64,000 nucleotides of DNA, from NCBI GenBank assembly GCA_934512135.1, contig CAKSWT010000007.1, positions 87,803-151,802 on the forward strand, given 5' to 3'. This document shows positions 1 through 9,044 of the stretch, one piece after another. The DNA is from an uncultured Oscillospiraceae bacterium. GTDB taxonomy: Bacteria; Bacillota; Clostridia; Oscillospirales; Oscillospiraceae. The notes beneath the pieces are model-generated. The model did no database searches. It worked only from the letters and a program-made list of their open reading frames with translations, and had not been told where the DNA came from. Position numbers and translations under genes: made by a program. Within the stretch, counting starts at the first letter, position 1. Every line of letters starts with the position of its first letter.

Positions 1-38
1 AACACCGCCAAATACGTCTTTTAAGGGTACGCAAAGCG

Positions 39-64
39 GGGGCGCGGCAAAATTGCCGCGCCCC
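39..64. terminator. hairpin downstream of the ABC exporter gene
   Basis: A perfect 12-bp GC-rich stem (GGGGCGCGGCAA and its complement) has a two-base loop. It lies just beyond the stop of the minus-strand ABC exporter gene. There is no strong U-tract on either side, so it may act as an RNA 3'-end stabiliser rather than a strong terminator. Confidence 0.55.
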
Positions 65-77
65 TAGCTTTTCCATT

Positions 78-1829
78 TCACGCATCCAGCTGGATTCCCA
101 GCCCCTCAAACTGCATATTGAAGTACCGGGCGTAGATGCCGCCCACTTCCATCAGCTCCCGGTGGTTGCCCTGCTCCACCACACCGCCTTCGTCAATGAC
201 AATGATCCTTTCTGCGCCCCGGATGGTGCTGAGCCGGTGGGCGATGACCACCGTCGTACGCCCTACGCTGAGCCGGTCCAGGGCCTCCTGGATGTGCTTC
301 TCCGACTCGTTGTCCAGGGCCGAGGTGGCCTCGTCCAGAATCAGAATGGGCGGGTTTTTCAAAAAGACCCGGGCAATGGCAATCCGCTGCTTCTGGCCGC
401 CGGAGAGCCTGGTCCCACGCTCTCCCACATAGGTGTCATAGCCGTGCTCCAGCCCGGTGATGAATTCATGGATATTGGCCCGTTTCGCCGCCGCCTCGAT
501 CTCCTCTTGGGTGGCGTCCTTTTTTCCGTAGGCGATATTCTCCCGGATGGACCCGGCAAAGATATACACATCCTGCTGCACGATACCAATGGCCTCCCGA
601 AGGGACTTCAGCTTCAAATCCCGGACATCGTGCCCATCCACCAGAATGCTGCCGCCCTGGACATCATAAAACCGGGGCAGCAGAGAGCAAATGGTGGTCT
701 TTCCGCCGCCGGAGGGCCCCACCAGGGCGCAGGTGGCGCCTGCGGGGATTTGAATGTTCAAATGGGACAGAACCTTTTCCTTTCCGTCGTAGGAGAAGGT
801 CACGTCCCGATACACAATATCTCCACGGACCTCTTCCAGGGCCTGGGCATCGGGCTTTTCCCGGATGTCCGGCTGGGTCTCCATAATCTGATGGAACCGT
901 TTAAAGCCTGCATAGCCCTTTTGGAGCATCTCCGTAAAGTCCATAAGCTGCGTGATGGGACTGACAAAGATGGAGATATACAGGGCGTAGATAGCCAGGT
1001 CTGCCACCTCCAGGGAGCCCCTCGCCACAAACACTCCGCCGGAGATCACCACCACCACGTAGAGCATTCCCTGCAGGAAGTTGTTTCCTCCCTGGAACAT
1101 CCCCATGGCCATATAGCTTTTCTCCTTGGACTTTCGATAGCGGCCGTTGGCCCGGTGGAAGTTCTGCTTTTCCCCCTCCTCCGCCGCAAAGGTCTTGACC
1201 ACCCGAATCCCTGCCAGGGAGTTTTGTACTCCGGCGTTTACCTCTGCAATTCGCTCCCGGTTCTCCGTAAAGATCCGCTGCATCTTCTTCTGGCGGATTG
1301 CCGTAAACACCACCAGTACCAAGGTCACCGCCAGCAGACACATGGTCATGGGAACATGAATGGTGAGCAGCAGAATAAAGCTGCCGATAATCTTCAGCGA
1401 GCACAGCAGCAGGTTCTCCGGGCCGTGGTGGGCCAGCTCGGAAATGTCAAAGAGGTCCGACACCAGACGGCTCATCATCTCTCCGGTGTTGTTGCCGTCA
1501 TAGTAGGAATAGCTCAGGGACATATACTTGTCAAACAGATCCTGGCGCATATCCGTTTCCATACGGGTGCCCATAATATGGCCGTAGGAGGTCACATAAA
1601 ACTGGCACAGAGCCCGTAGGGCATACCAGGCCAGCAGCGCCGGCAGCAGCCACTTTAAGGCCGCCATAATAGAGGCCGCAGACCCGGAAAACAGCCCCTC
1701 CGGCAGCCTCCGCAGAATCAGCGGAAAGCTCAGATCCACCACGCTCAGCACCACGGCACAGAGGGTATCCATCAAGAAAAAGTTCCGATAGGGCTTGTAA
1801 TAGGACACGAATCTTCGAAAAATGGACAT
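78..1829 (-). CDS. ABC transporter, fused permease and ATPase (exporter type)
   Basis: This 583-aa half-transporter has a type-1 exporter membrane domain (about residues 15-310) followed by a nucleotide-binding domain. Walker A GPSGGGKT is at 371-378, the signature LSGGQ at 475-479, Walker B ILILDE near 495-500, and the H-loop is in IVIAHRLST. Proteins of this architecture form homodimers or heterodimers in the inner membrane and export lipids, peptides or drugs; nothing here fixes the substrate. It starts 21 bases after the PHP gene, so it may be the last gene of the hydrogenase-like operon. Its partner, if any, is not in the window. Confidence 0.93.
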   Translation of the reverse strand: MSIFRRFVSYYKPYRNFFLMDTLCAVVLSVVDLSFPLILRRLPEGLFSGSAASIMAALKWLLPALLAWYALRALCQFYVTSYGHIMGTRMETDMRQDLFDKYMSLSYSYYDGNNTGEMMSRLVSDLFDISELAHHGPENLLLCSLKIIGSFILLLTIHVPMTMCLLAVTLVLVVFTAIRQKKMQRIFTENRERIAEVNAGVQNSLAGIRVVKTFAAEEGEKQNFHRANGRYRKSKEKSYMAMGMFQGGNNFLQGMLYVVVVISGGVFVARGSLEVADLAIYALYISIFVSPITQLMDFTEMLQKGYAGFKRFHQIMETQPDIREKPDAQALEEVRGDIVYRDVTFSYDGKEKVLSHLNIQIPAGATCALVGPSGGGKTTICSLLPRFYDVQGGSILVDGHDVRDLKLKSLREAIGIVQQDVYIFAGSIRENIAYGKKDATQEEIEAAAKRANIHEFITGLEHGYDTYVGERGTRLSGGQKQRIAIARVFLKNPPILILDEATSALDNESEKHIQEALDRLSVGRTTVVIAHRLSTIRGAERIIVIDEGGVVEQGNHRELMEVGGIYARYFNMQFEGLGIQLDA

Positions 1830-1850
1830 ATTTCTTCCTTTCCTTCTCTC

Positions 1851-2594
1851 TCACCTATGGCGGCCTTCCGCCGCCGATTCCGCCTCTCCCAGGCGCTTGA
1901 CCGCCGCAATCACCCCTCGGGGGGTCAGCTCCGCCACATCCAGCCCTCGCTCCCCATCCAAAATGGCCGTCAGGTCATGGGCGTCAGAATTGGAAAGGAA
2001 GCCCCCGGAAAACCGGTATTGCTCCATCAGCTTCTGCCGGTCGCAGCCCACGGTGGTCTCATAGACCTGAAATCCCATGGCCGGATCCACCAAACCCATG
2101 GCTCCGATTAGGGAATAGCTGGCCCGGTCAATATGCGCAGGCACCGCCAAACCGTCGTATTCCTCCAAAAGCCGCTTCACCTCGTAGATGCCGATGTCCG
2201 CACCGAAGGCCAGAATCTGCGTCTCCTCCTCCAGGACCCGGTCCATTTCGTCCATCACATACTGATGTCCAAAGACCTTGGGCCGGTTCTTCCGCTGGGG
2301 GAGCCGGGCATAAACATACTGGCGAAAGGCCTCGGCCCGCTCCAGATCCGGCAGCAGGCACAGCACATGGATGTCCTCTCGGGTGGTCAGCTCCATGGCC
2401 GGAACCACCAGCACGCCGCACTGCGCCCCCACCGCCACCGCCGCAGGGACATTTTTCGTGGTGTTGTGGTCTGCCAGGGCAATCACCTGCAGTCCCGCCA
2501 GTGCCGCCATGTGCACCAGATTATTGGGGGTCATGTCGTCGGCCCCGCAAGGTGACAGGCAGGAGTGTATGTGCAGATCGTAAAATACGTTCAT
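1851..2594 (-). CDS. PHP-domain metal-dependent phosphoesterase family protein
   Basis: The 247-aa protein opens with the PHP signature DLHIHS (His8, His10) and continues with ADHNTTKN, the second metal-binding block. These are hallmarks of the PHP superfamily (histidinol-phosphatase, YciV/TrpH nuclease and polymerase PHP domains). Its ATG overlaps the stop of the upstream DRTGG gene in an ATGA, so the two are translationally coupled. PHP proteins often sit at the end of DRTGG/[FeFe]-hydrogenase-like clusters in Clostridia. The substrate is unknown; a nucleotide or phosphoester is plausible. Confidence 0.88.
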   Translation of the reverse strand: MNVFYDLHIHSCLSPCGADDMTPNNLVHMAALAGLQVIALADHNTTKNVPAAVAVGAQCGVLVVPAMELTTREDIHVLCLLPDLERAEAFRQYVYARLPQRKNRPKVFGHQYVMDEMDRVLEEETQILAFGADIGIYEVKRLLEEYDGLAVPAHIDRASYSLIGAMGLVDPAMGFQVYETTVGCDRQKLMEQYRFSGGFLSNSDAHDLTAILDGERGLDVAELTPRGVIAAVKRLGEAESAAEGRHR

Positions 2595-2920
2595 CCCAGC
2601 AGCGCCTTAATGCGCCAGCAGAGCTGATACTCATCCATGGAACTGCCCAGCAGGGTCACGCCCTGCTTTTCCGCCCGCTCCAGCAGCTCCGCATCCGGGG
2701 TGACTCCCTCTGAGAGAATGGTGCAGGCCGTATCGCAGAGCACCGCCACCGCCGCCACATTCTGGTTGGACATAATCGTCACCCAGGCGGAATCCGCCGG
2801 GCATTTCCCCATGACCCAGCTGAGAAGGTCGCCGCAATAGGCAGTCTCGATCTCCCGATCCTCCTCCTCCATGTAAAACACCTGTAGCTCCAACTGATCG
2901 CTAAGTTCCTTCACTGTCAT
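2591..2920 (-). CDS. DRTGG-domain protein (second copy)
   Basis: This 109-aa cytosolic protein resembles the small DRTGG-type regulatory domain also seen in clostridial CBS/DRTGG proteins and some phosphotransacetylases. The DRTGG sequence itself is not conserved, so the assignment rests on size, the MTVKELSDQLELQVF start and operon context. It is distantly similar in layout to the 113-aa protein at 4683-5024. GGAGC lies upstream at a normal distance. It follows the hydrogenase-like gene and overlaps the PHP gene by four bases. A ligand-sensing or redox-signalling role is inference. Confidence 0.7.
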   Translation of the reverse strand: MTVKELSDQLELQVFYMEEEDREIETAYCGDLLSWVMGKCPADSAWVTIMSNQNVAAVAVLCDTACTILSEGVTPDAELLERAEKQGVTLLGSSMDEYQLCWRIKALLG

Positions 2921-2935
2921 GATAAAGCTCCTCTC

Positions 2936-4237
2936 TCAGTCCAGGGGCCTGCGGTAGGGCGGCGGTACAAACTCGTCGGACTCCTCCTCGTGGCTGCGTC
3001 CCTCCCGCATGGCACGAATGATGTTGAAAATACAGTCCCCTTCGTCGGCAAAGCCCTCCGCCACGTCTCTGGAAAAGGCCCGGCAGGAGGGGGCGCCGCA
3101 GTTGCCGCAGTCAAACTTCGGCAGGGTCTTGTAGAGGCGCTCCGCCGCCACCTCGATTTGCAGCGCCTGGGCAATGGTATCCGCAATCTCTGTATTGATC
3201 TCCTCCAGCTCAAAATCCCAGCGCACCCGTTCCCGAAATTCCTCCGGCATGGTCAGCCGCTGCCGCTCCAAATGCTCCGTCAGCCGCCGCATATGCAGCT
3301 TGGCCGTAAAGGGATTTTCCACGGTCAGACAGCCGCCGAAGCAGCCCTGGGTGCAGATGGACGTCTCCACCAGCTCCGCCTCGCTGAGCTTTTCATCCTC
3401 GATCTCGCTGAGGATCCGCTGGGCGTTCTCCGCCCCGTCCACCGCCAGCGCCTCCCGCTCCGGGAACATGTCGCTCATGCCGCCGCTGCGGCCCCAGCTC
3501 ATGCCCAGCTGTCCCGCCCGGACATAGTCCCGCTGCGGCTGCTCCACCGCCTTCATGGGACTCAGCAGCCGCACATAGATGTCATTCATCGGCAGCACAT
3601 AGTCCACCACCGGCTTTTCCAGGCCAATGGGCTTGTAGACCCGAGTATTTTTGGCGGGGCAAGGCGAGAGCAGGCCGATTCCAATCTCCTGGGGCTTCAG
3701 CCCTGTTTTCCGGACGGCCTCCTTTCGGGCAGCCACGGCGGTCATCTCAAAGGCGCAGAGGCTGTCCACCACATTGGGAATCAGCTCCTGGTATTCCATG
3801 GCCACCAGCCGCACCACCGCCGGGCATTCGGAGCTGATTTTCGTGACCTCCGGGGTAAACAGCAGATCCTCCCGGCGCCGCCACAGATCCGAGAGCATCT
3901 CCGCCCCCACAGCATCCGGCCACACGTCGTCAAAGCCCAGCCGAACCAGCCCCTCGTTTACAATGTTCATATCGTAAAGATTTTTGAACTGTCCGTAAAA
4001 GCTGGTGTCCGGAATCGCAATATTGTATCGATAGCCCTTTAGCTGGTCCAGACTGTCCGACCGCACGGAGAACGCATGATGGGGGCAGACGCTGACGCAG
4101 CGCCCGCAGTCGATGCAGCGGTCGTCGTAGATCACCGCCTTGCTTCTGGTCACCCGGATGGCCTCTGTGGGGCACACCTTCACACAGACCGTACACCCGG
4201 TACAGCGGTCTTTATTAAAGATCACCGAATGCTTCAC
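2936..4237 (-). CDS. [FeFe]-hydrogenase-like iron-sulfur protein, probably sensory or non-catalytic
   Basis: The 433-aa protein has two N-terminal [4Fe-4S] ferredoxin motifs (C12, 15, 18, 22 and C41, 44, 47, 51), an Fe-hydrogenase large-subunit core and a C-terminal Fe-S domain (C377, 380, 385, 402). The H-cluster loops are divergent. L1 reads SSECP instead of TSCCP, L2 reads SPCPAK instead of MPCxxK, and L3 reads GCFGGC. All four cysteines expected to ligate the [4Fe-4S]H subcluster are present (C138, C193, C299, C303), but the proton-relay cysteine is Glu137. Known sensory (HydS-type) proteins also change that residue. It starts with GTG in a GTGA overlap with the HATPase gene. No PAS domain is present, so it differs from classic HydS. 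Confidence 0.85.
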   Translation of the reverse strand: MKHSVIFNKDRCTGCTVCVKVCPTEAIRVTRSKAVIYDDRCIDCGRCVSVCPHHAFSVRSDSLDQLKGYRYNIAIPDTSFYGQFKNLYDMNIVNEGLVRLGFDDVWPDAVGAEMLSDLWRRREDLLFTPEVTKISSECPAVVRLVAMEYQELIPNVVDSLCAFEMTAVAARKEAVRKTGLKPQEIGIGLLSPCPAKNTRVYKPIGLEKPVVDYVLPMNDIYVRLLSPMKAVEQPQRDYVRAGQLGMSWGRSGGMSDMFPEREALAVDGAENAQRILSEIEDEKLSEAELVETSICTQGCFGGCLTVENPFTAKLHMRRLTEHLERQRLTMPEEFRERVRWDFELEEINTEIADTIAQALQIEVAAERLYKTLPKFDCGNCGAPSCRAFSRDVAEGFADEGDCIFNIIRAMREGRSHEEESDEFVPPPYRRPLD

Positions 4238-4668
4238 TTTGGTTCACCGCCAATATAGATCACCATGGTCACGGTGGTTCCCACGCCCAGGGTGGTTTCA
4301 ATGTTCATTTCGTCTGAGTTTCGCTTCATATTGGGCAGACCCATGCCTGCCCCAAAGCCCATATTCCGCACCGTAGAGGACGCCGTGGACCAGCCCTCCT
4401 CCATGGCCTTGTCAATGTCCGGGATGCCGGGGCCCCGGTCCTCCAGGCGAATGACGATCTTCTCCTCATCCACCTCCAGATAGGCCCTGCCTCCCTCGGC
4501 ATGGATGACCATATTGATCTCGCCCTCGTACATACACACCACCGCCCGCCGCACAATGGCAGGGGGGAGCTTGAGCTTTTTCAGTACCCGCTTCACCGCA
4601 GTGGACGCCTCGCCGGCTGCGGAAAAATTATCTCCGTCAATTTCATAGGAAAGCTTCACTGTATCCAT
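4234..4668 (-). CDS. HATPase-fold ATP-binding protein (RsbW/anti-sigma-factor-like)
   Basis: The 144-aa protein is a stand-alone GHKL ATPase domain. It has an N-box-like EGEINMVIHA, a G1-type DRGPGIPD and a G2-type GFGAGMGL, as in serine-kinase anti-sigma factors such as RsbW and SpoIIAB. AAGGAGG precedes the ATG. It lies between a DRTGG gene and the hydrogenase-like gene and overlaps the latter by four bases. In clostridial genomes this trio recurs, so a signalling complex in which the HATPase phosphorylates or binds a partner is plausible. No cognate sigma factor or anti-anti-sigma gene is in the window. Confidence 0.85.
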   Translation of the reverse strand: MDTVKLSYEIDGDNFSAAGEASTAVKRVLKKLKLPPAIVRRAVVCMYEGEINMVIHAEGGRAYLEVDEEKIVIRLEDRGPGIPDIDKAMEEGWSTASSTVRNMGFGAGMGLPNMKRNSDEMNIETTLGVGTTVTMVIYIGGEPK

Positions 4669-4682
4669 GTTTAAGATCCTCC

Positions 4683-5024
4683 TTAGCGTAGGCCCAATCC
4701 GGCCTCATAGAGCCGCCCGCAGGCCGTGAACATCCGACATCCTGTCAGCAAAACGATCATATCCCGCTGACGGGCCATCTCCACCACCTCTTCCGGGGGA
4801 CATTTCCCTCGGACAAAGATCACCAGGCCGATGTCCATCATATCCGCCGTGCGGATTACCTGCTGGTTGATCAGCCCTGTCAAAAGACAGTTGATCTCAT
4901 CCGGACATGCCAGCACATCGCTCATCATGTCACAGGCAAAAACATGCTCTATGTCCTCCTGCAATTGCCCTTCGCCGCAGAGCACCTGGGCCTCCAGCAG
5001 ATCCCGCAGGACCGAAATTTGCAT
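4683..5024 (-). CDS. DRTGG-domain protein (first gene of the hydrogenase-like operon)
   Basis: This 113-aa protein begins MQISVLRDLLEAQVL and fits the compact DRTGG family by size and context. It leads a minus-strand operon with the HATPase, [FeFe]-like, second DRTGG, PHP and probably ABC exporter genes. The RBS is AGGAGGG, and a clear promoter lies upstream at 5098-5127, divergent from serC. DRTGG domains are thought to bind nucleotides or other small ligands; the ligand here is unknown. Confidence 0.7.
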   Translation of the reverse strand: MQISVLRDLLEAQVLCGEGQLQEDIEHVFACDMMSDVLACPDEINCLLTGLINQQVIRTADMMDIGLVIFVRGKCPPEEVVEMARQRDMIVLLTGCRMFTACGRLYEAGLGLR

Positions 5025-5097
5025 GGTAAATCCCTCCTAACCGGCAGCCTGCGCCCCCTTCCGGGCCGCCCCGCCGGTTTCCCGATACTTATGCTAC

Positions 5098-5127
5098 ATT
5101 ATATCACTAAATTGCTTGCCGTTTCAA
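5098..5127 (-). promoter_or_regulatory. promoter of the DRTGG/hydrogenase-like operon
   Basis: Read on the minus strand, TTGAAA is followed by an 18-base spacer and TATAAT. It is back-to-back with the serC promoter about 35 bases away. Confidence 0.75.
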
Positions 5128-5162
5128 CTGTATCTTTGGGTATTTCCCCAGTACGGCCTGCA

Positions 5163-5191
5163 TTGACAAAATCTTTTCACTTCACTATAAT
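5163..5191 (+). promoter_or_regulatory. serCA promoter
   Basis: This is a perfect consensus promoter: TTGACA, a 17-base spacer and TATAAT. It gives a leader of about 65 bases before serC. No T-box or riboswitch signature was seen in that leader. Confidence 0.85.
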
Positions 5192-5263
5192 AAAGAAGAG
5201 CGTTTCATCGGCAGACATCTGTCTCCGGGACGCACTATTTTATGATTTAGGAGTGACCAATCT

Positions 5264-6352
5264 ATGGCAGCTTACGATCGAATCTACAACTTCTCCGCCG
5301 GCCCCAGCATGCTTCCTCTCTCTGCACTGGAACGCGCCTCCCGGGAAATGATGAACTACGGCGGCAGCGGCATGTCAGTCATGGAGATGAGTCACCGATC
5401 TAAAGTGTTTCAGAAGATTTTTGACGACACCCAGGCAAAGTTCCGCCGGCTGATGAATGTTCCCGAGGGCTATAAAGTTTTGTTCCTCCAGGGCGGCGCC
5501 TCCTCCCAGTTCTCCATGGTGCCGCTGAACCTCATCGGAAAAACCGGCAAGGCCGACTATGCCGTCACCGGCAACTTCGCCTCCATCGCCTACAAAGAGG
5601 CGAAAAAATACGGTGAGATCCACCTGGCCGCCTCCTCGGAGGACCAAGACTTTACCTACATCCCCACCCAGGAGCAGCTGGTTCTCTCCCCTGACGCCTC
5701 TTATTTCTATTACTGTGCCAACAACACCATTTACGGCACCGAATGGCAGTACGTCCCCGAGACCGGCGCCGTACCCCTGGTCTGCGACATGTCCTCGGAC
5801 ATTCTCTCCCGGCAGGTGGACGTGAGCAAGTACGGCATCATCTTTGCCGGCGCCCAGAAGAACATGGCGCCCGCCGGCCTGACGGTGGTCATCATTCGGG
5901 AGGATTTGGCCGGCCAGGAGCTGCCCTTTACGCCTCTGATGATGAACTACAAGACCATGATCGACAAGGACTCCATGTACAATACGCCCCCCTGCTGGTG
6001 CATCTATATGCTGGGGCTGGTTCTGGACTGGGTAGAGGACCAGGGCGGCGTGGCCGGTATGGAGAAGATCAAGCACGGCAAGGCGCAGATGCTCTATGAT
6101 GTCATTGACGGCTCCCGGCTGTTCACCGCTGCGGCGCAGCCCGGCTCCCGCTCCAACATGAACGTGACCTTCCGCACCGGAAACGCCGATTTGGACGCCA
6201 AGTTCGTGGCGGAATCCACCGCCGCAGGATTCTCCAATCTGAAGGGCCATCGGAAGGTCGGAGGTATGCGGGCCTCCATCTACAACGCCATGCCTGTGGA
6301 AGGCGTGGAGAAGCTCTGCGACTTCATCCGGGCATTCGACAAGAACAACTGA
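5264..6352 (+). CDS. serC: phosphoserine aminotransferase
   Basis: The 362-aa PLP enzyme converts 3-phosphohydroxypyruvate and glutamate to phosphoserine and 2-oxoglutarate. The N-terminus YNFSAGPSMLP is the family hallmark, and the PLP lysine is K199 in AGAQKNMAPAG. Length is as usual for SerC. It starts at ATG behind GGAG and is followed 16 bases later by serA, giving a two-gene serine operon. No serB (phosphoserine phosphatase) is in the window; the PHP protein could be a candidate only by speculation. Confidence 0.97.
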   Translation: MAAYDRIYNFSAGPSMLPLSALERASREMMNYGGSGMSVMEMSHRSKVFQKIFDDTQAKFRRLMNVPEGYKVLFLQGGASSQFSMVPLNLIGKTGKADYAVTGNFASIAYKEAKKYGEIHLAASSEDQDFTYIPTQEQLVLSPDASYFYYCANNTIYGTEWQYVPETGAVPLVCDMSSDILSRQVDVSKYGIIFAGAQKNMAPAGLTVVIIREDLAGQELPFTPLMMNYKTMIDKDSMYNTPPCWCIYMLGLVLDWVEDQGGVAGMEKIKHGKAQMLYDVIDGSRLFTAAAQPGSRSNMNVTFRTGNADLDAKFVAESTAAGFSNLKGHRKVGGMRASIYNAMPVEGVEKLCDFIRAFDKNN

Positions 6353-6368
6353 GGGAGGACACGATATT

Positions 6369-7532
6369 ATGTATACCATTCAAGTCTTAAATAAAATCAG
6401 CCCCCTGGGCCTGAATCAGCTGGAGCCCAAGGACTTTACCGTTGCCGGAGAATGCGAGAATCCCGACGGCATCCTCGTCCGCTCCGCCGACATGCATGAG
6501 ATGGACTTCGGCTCCAATCTCCGGGCCATTGCCCGGGCCGGTGCCGGCACCAATAATATCCCCCTGGATAAATGCGCCGAGGCCGGTATCGTCGTGTTCA
6601 ACACCCCCGGTGCCAACGCCAACGCAGTAAAGGAGCTGGTGATCGGGTCCCTGGTGATCTCCAGCCGTGACATTGTCGCCGGAATCAAGTGGTGCTGGAA
6701 TCTCACCGAGGCCGACGGAGACGTGGAAAAGCTGGTGGAGAAGAAGAAAAGCCAGTTTGTGGGACCGGAGCTTCTGGGCAAAAACCTGGGCGTCATTGGT
6801 CTGGGCGCCGTGGGCATCAAGGTGGCCAACGCCGCCACAAAGCTGGGCATGAACGTCTACGGCTATGACCCCTATCTCTCCGTACAGAACGCTCTGGTTT
6901 TGGACTCCTCCGTAAAGGTGGTGGATCTGAAGACCATCTACGAGATGAGCGACTATATCACCATCCACTCCCCTCTGCTCCCCTCCACCAAGGGCATGAT
7001 CGACGAGACCTCCATCAACTCCATGCGCCACGGCGTCCGTATCATCAATCTGGCCCGAGGCGGCCTGGTGGACGACGGAGACATGCTGGCTGCCCTGGCC
7101 AGCGGCAAGGTGGCCAGGTACGTCACCGACTTCCCCAACAACACCTTGGTGGGCAAGCCCGGGGTCATTACCATCCCTCACCTGGGCGCTTCCACCCCGG
7201 AGAGCGAGGAGAACTGCGCCATTATGGCCGCCCAGGAGCTCAGAGAGTATCTCCTCACCGGCAACATCCGCAATTCCGTAAATATGCCCGCCGTGGAAAT
7301 GGCCCGGTCCGGCGAGGCCCGCCTGGGCATCATCCATCGGAACATCCCCAAGATGCTCTCCAATATCGTCACTCTGCTGTCCGAGGAGGGCGCCAACATC
7401 GAGAACATGACCAACAAGTCCCGGGGCGACTATGCCTACACCCTGATTGATTTGGGCCAGGTCATCACCGCCCAGACCCTGGACCATGTGCGGAATCTGG
7501 AGGGCGTTCTGCGGCTGAGAATTATCAAGTAA
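6369..7532 (+). CDS. serA: D-3-phosphoglycerate dehydrogenase
   Basis: This 387-aa NAD-dependent dehydrogenase commits 3-phosphoglycerate to serine. The nucleotide-binding GLGAVG is at 144-149, catalytic Arg230 is in INLARGG, and His271 is in HLGAST. A C-terminal ACT domain (about 315-387) probably gives feedback control by serine. It is the short form without the intervening domain of the roughly 525-aa SerA proteins. GGGAGG precedes the start, and a Rho-independent terminator follows. Confidence 0.96.
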   Translation: MYTIQVLNKISPLGLNQLEPKDFTVAGECENPDGILVRSADMHEMDFGSNLRAIARAGAGTNNIPLDKCAEAGIVVFNTPGANANAVKELVIGSLVISSRDIVAGIKWCWNLTEADGDVEKLVEKKKSQFVGPELLGKNLGVIGLGAVGIKVANAATKLGMNVYGYDPYLSVQNALVLDSSVKVVDLKTIYEMSDYITIHSPLLPSTKGMIDETSINSMRHGVRIINLARGGLVDDGDMLAALASGKVARYVTDFPNNTLVGKPGVITIPHLGASTPESEENCAIMAAQELREYLLTGNIRNSVNMPAVEMARSGEARLGIIHRNIPKMLSNIVTLLSEEGANIENMTNKSRGDYAYTLIDLGQVITAQTLDHVRNLEGVLRLRIIK

Positions 7533-7566
7533 TTCGTTACTTTTCCCTTCTTCTGTGTTACAATAA

Positions 7567-7596
7567 GGGGGCGTCGGGTTCCGACGCTCCCTTTTT
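7567..7596 (+). terminator. terminator of serCA
   Basis: The GCGTCGG/CCGACGC stem is extended by G-C and G-T pairs with a GTT loop and followed by CTTTTT. It lies 34 bases after the serA stop. Confidence 0.9.
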
Positions 7597-7620
7597 CATC
7601 TGATTTCAGGAGGCATCACC

Positions 7621-8964
7621 ATGGCAAAAGACATGACCCAGGGCAAGGAGTGGCGGCTCATTTTATCCTTTACCCTGCCGCTGATTGCAGGGAATCTGCT
7701 GCAGCAGGTCTATTCTCTGACAGACAGCCTGATTGTGGGCAACTTCGCCGGACAGGCGGCGTTGGCCGCCGTAGGCACCAGCTTTCCGGTCACCTATCTT
7801 CTGCTGGCCCTGGCCACCGGGCTGACCAACGGTGTCGGAATTATGGCCGCCCAGTTTTTCGGCGCGAAAAACGCCGATTCCTTCCGTAAAAATCTGTCCA
7901 CCGCCTGCTATACGCTGTTTGGCGCCGGGGTTCTGATTACTGTTTTGGGCATTGCCCTGAGCCGCCCCATACTGGCGGGACTGCTCCAGACAGACGCCTC
8001 GATTTTAGCGGACGCTCTGCTGTACCTGCGGATCTACTGCGTGGGACTGCTGTTCCAGTTCGCCTACAACACCTTCGCCTCGGTGCTCCGCTCCATTGGT
8101 GACAGCCGCTCTACCATGTATTTTCTCCTGCTGTCCACGGTGCTGAATATCCTTCTGGACCTGATCTTCGTGGCGCACTGGGGCGTCGCCGGTGTGGCCT
8201 GGGCCACAGTGATCGCCCAGGGCATCTCCGCCGTTACCGCAGGCGTCTACCTGTTCCGGCGGGTGGAGCTGGCCCGATTTGACAAAGGCGATTTTCGCTT
8301 TGACCGGACCATGTTCACCATGTCTCTGCAGCTGGGAATCCCCACCACCGTTCAGCAGTGCTCCGTGGGGCTGGGCATGGTGCTGATGCAGCGGCTCATC
8401 AACTCCTTCGGCGTGGACACCACCGCCGCCATCACCGCCGCCATGAAGCTGGAGAGCTTCGCCATGGTTCCCATTATGATGTTCTACATGGGCCTGTCTA
8501 ACTTTACCGGACAGAACATGGGGGCAGGAAACATCTCCCGCATTCAGCGGGGCTACCACCAGACCATGGCCATGGCCATGGTGGCCTGCGCCGGGATCAT
8601 TCTCCTGCTGATTTTCGCCGGTCCCTATGCCGTGGGCTTCTTCCATATGAACCAGGCCGCCACTGCCATCGGGGTAGAATACCTTCAGACCCTGGCCGGA
8701 TTTTTCCTGATCTTCTGTGTGATGTACATCACCAACGGCGTGCTCCAGGGCAGCGGCGACGTGATCTTCCCCACCCTGGGCAGTCTCACCAGCCTCACGG
8801 TTCGGGTGATTGTGGCCAATCTCATGGCCCTGGCGCCCGCCATTGGCTACCGCTGCATTTTCTACTCCATTCCGGTGGGCTGGGCCTGTGGCACCGCCAT
8901 CGTCTTTATCCGCTATCTCACCGGACGCTGGAAGCAAAAAGGAATCGTAGAAAGGGCGGCTTAA
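7621..8964 (+). CDS. MATE family efflux transporter
   Basis: The 447-aa integral membrane protein has the two-lobed, 12-helix MATE pattern. The N-terminal block reads MTQGKEWRLILSFTLPLIAG, and GNFAGQAALAAVG follows. A second lobe begins near residue 235. MATE proteins export cationic drugs or metabolites in exchange for Na+ or H+; the substrate is not predictable. AGGAGG precedes the ATG. It is related in family only to the second MATE at 32110-33471. The next gene, mnmE, follows after about 80 bases. Confidence 0.93.
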   Translation: MAKDMTQGKEWRLILSFTLPLIAGNLLQQVYSLTDSLIVGNFAGQAALAAVGTSFPVTYLLLALATGLTNGVGIMAAQFFGAKNADSFRKNLSTACYTLFGAGVLITVLGIALSRPILAGLLQTDASILADALLYLRIYCVGLLFQFAYNTFASVLRSIGDSRSTMYFLLLSTVLNILLDLIFVAHWGVAGVAWATVIAQGISAVTAGVYLFRRVELARFDKGDFRFDRTMFTMSLQLGIPTTVQQCSVGLGMVLMQRLINSFGVDTTAAITAAMKLESFAMVPIMMFYMGLSNFTGQNMGAGNISRIQRGYHQTMAMAMVACAGIILLLIFAGPYAVGFFHMNQAATAIGVEYLQTLAGFFLIFCVMYITNGVLQGSGDVIFPTLGSLTSLTVRVIVANLMALAPAIGYRCIFYSIPVGWACGTAIVFIRYLTGRWKQKGIVERAA

Positions 8965-9044
8965 GATGCCCCTGGGAAAAGAGATTTCCCAAGGATTTCG
9001 TATGTACTTCCGCTTTTACCGCAATCCAGGAAGAGGTGTTTTTT

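Noticed and set aside
5192..5263. T-box or serine riboswitch in the serCA leader
   Set aside because: The leader is short and lacks the T-box GGGTGG-type sequence and an anti-terminator.
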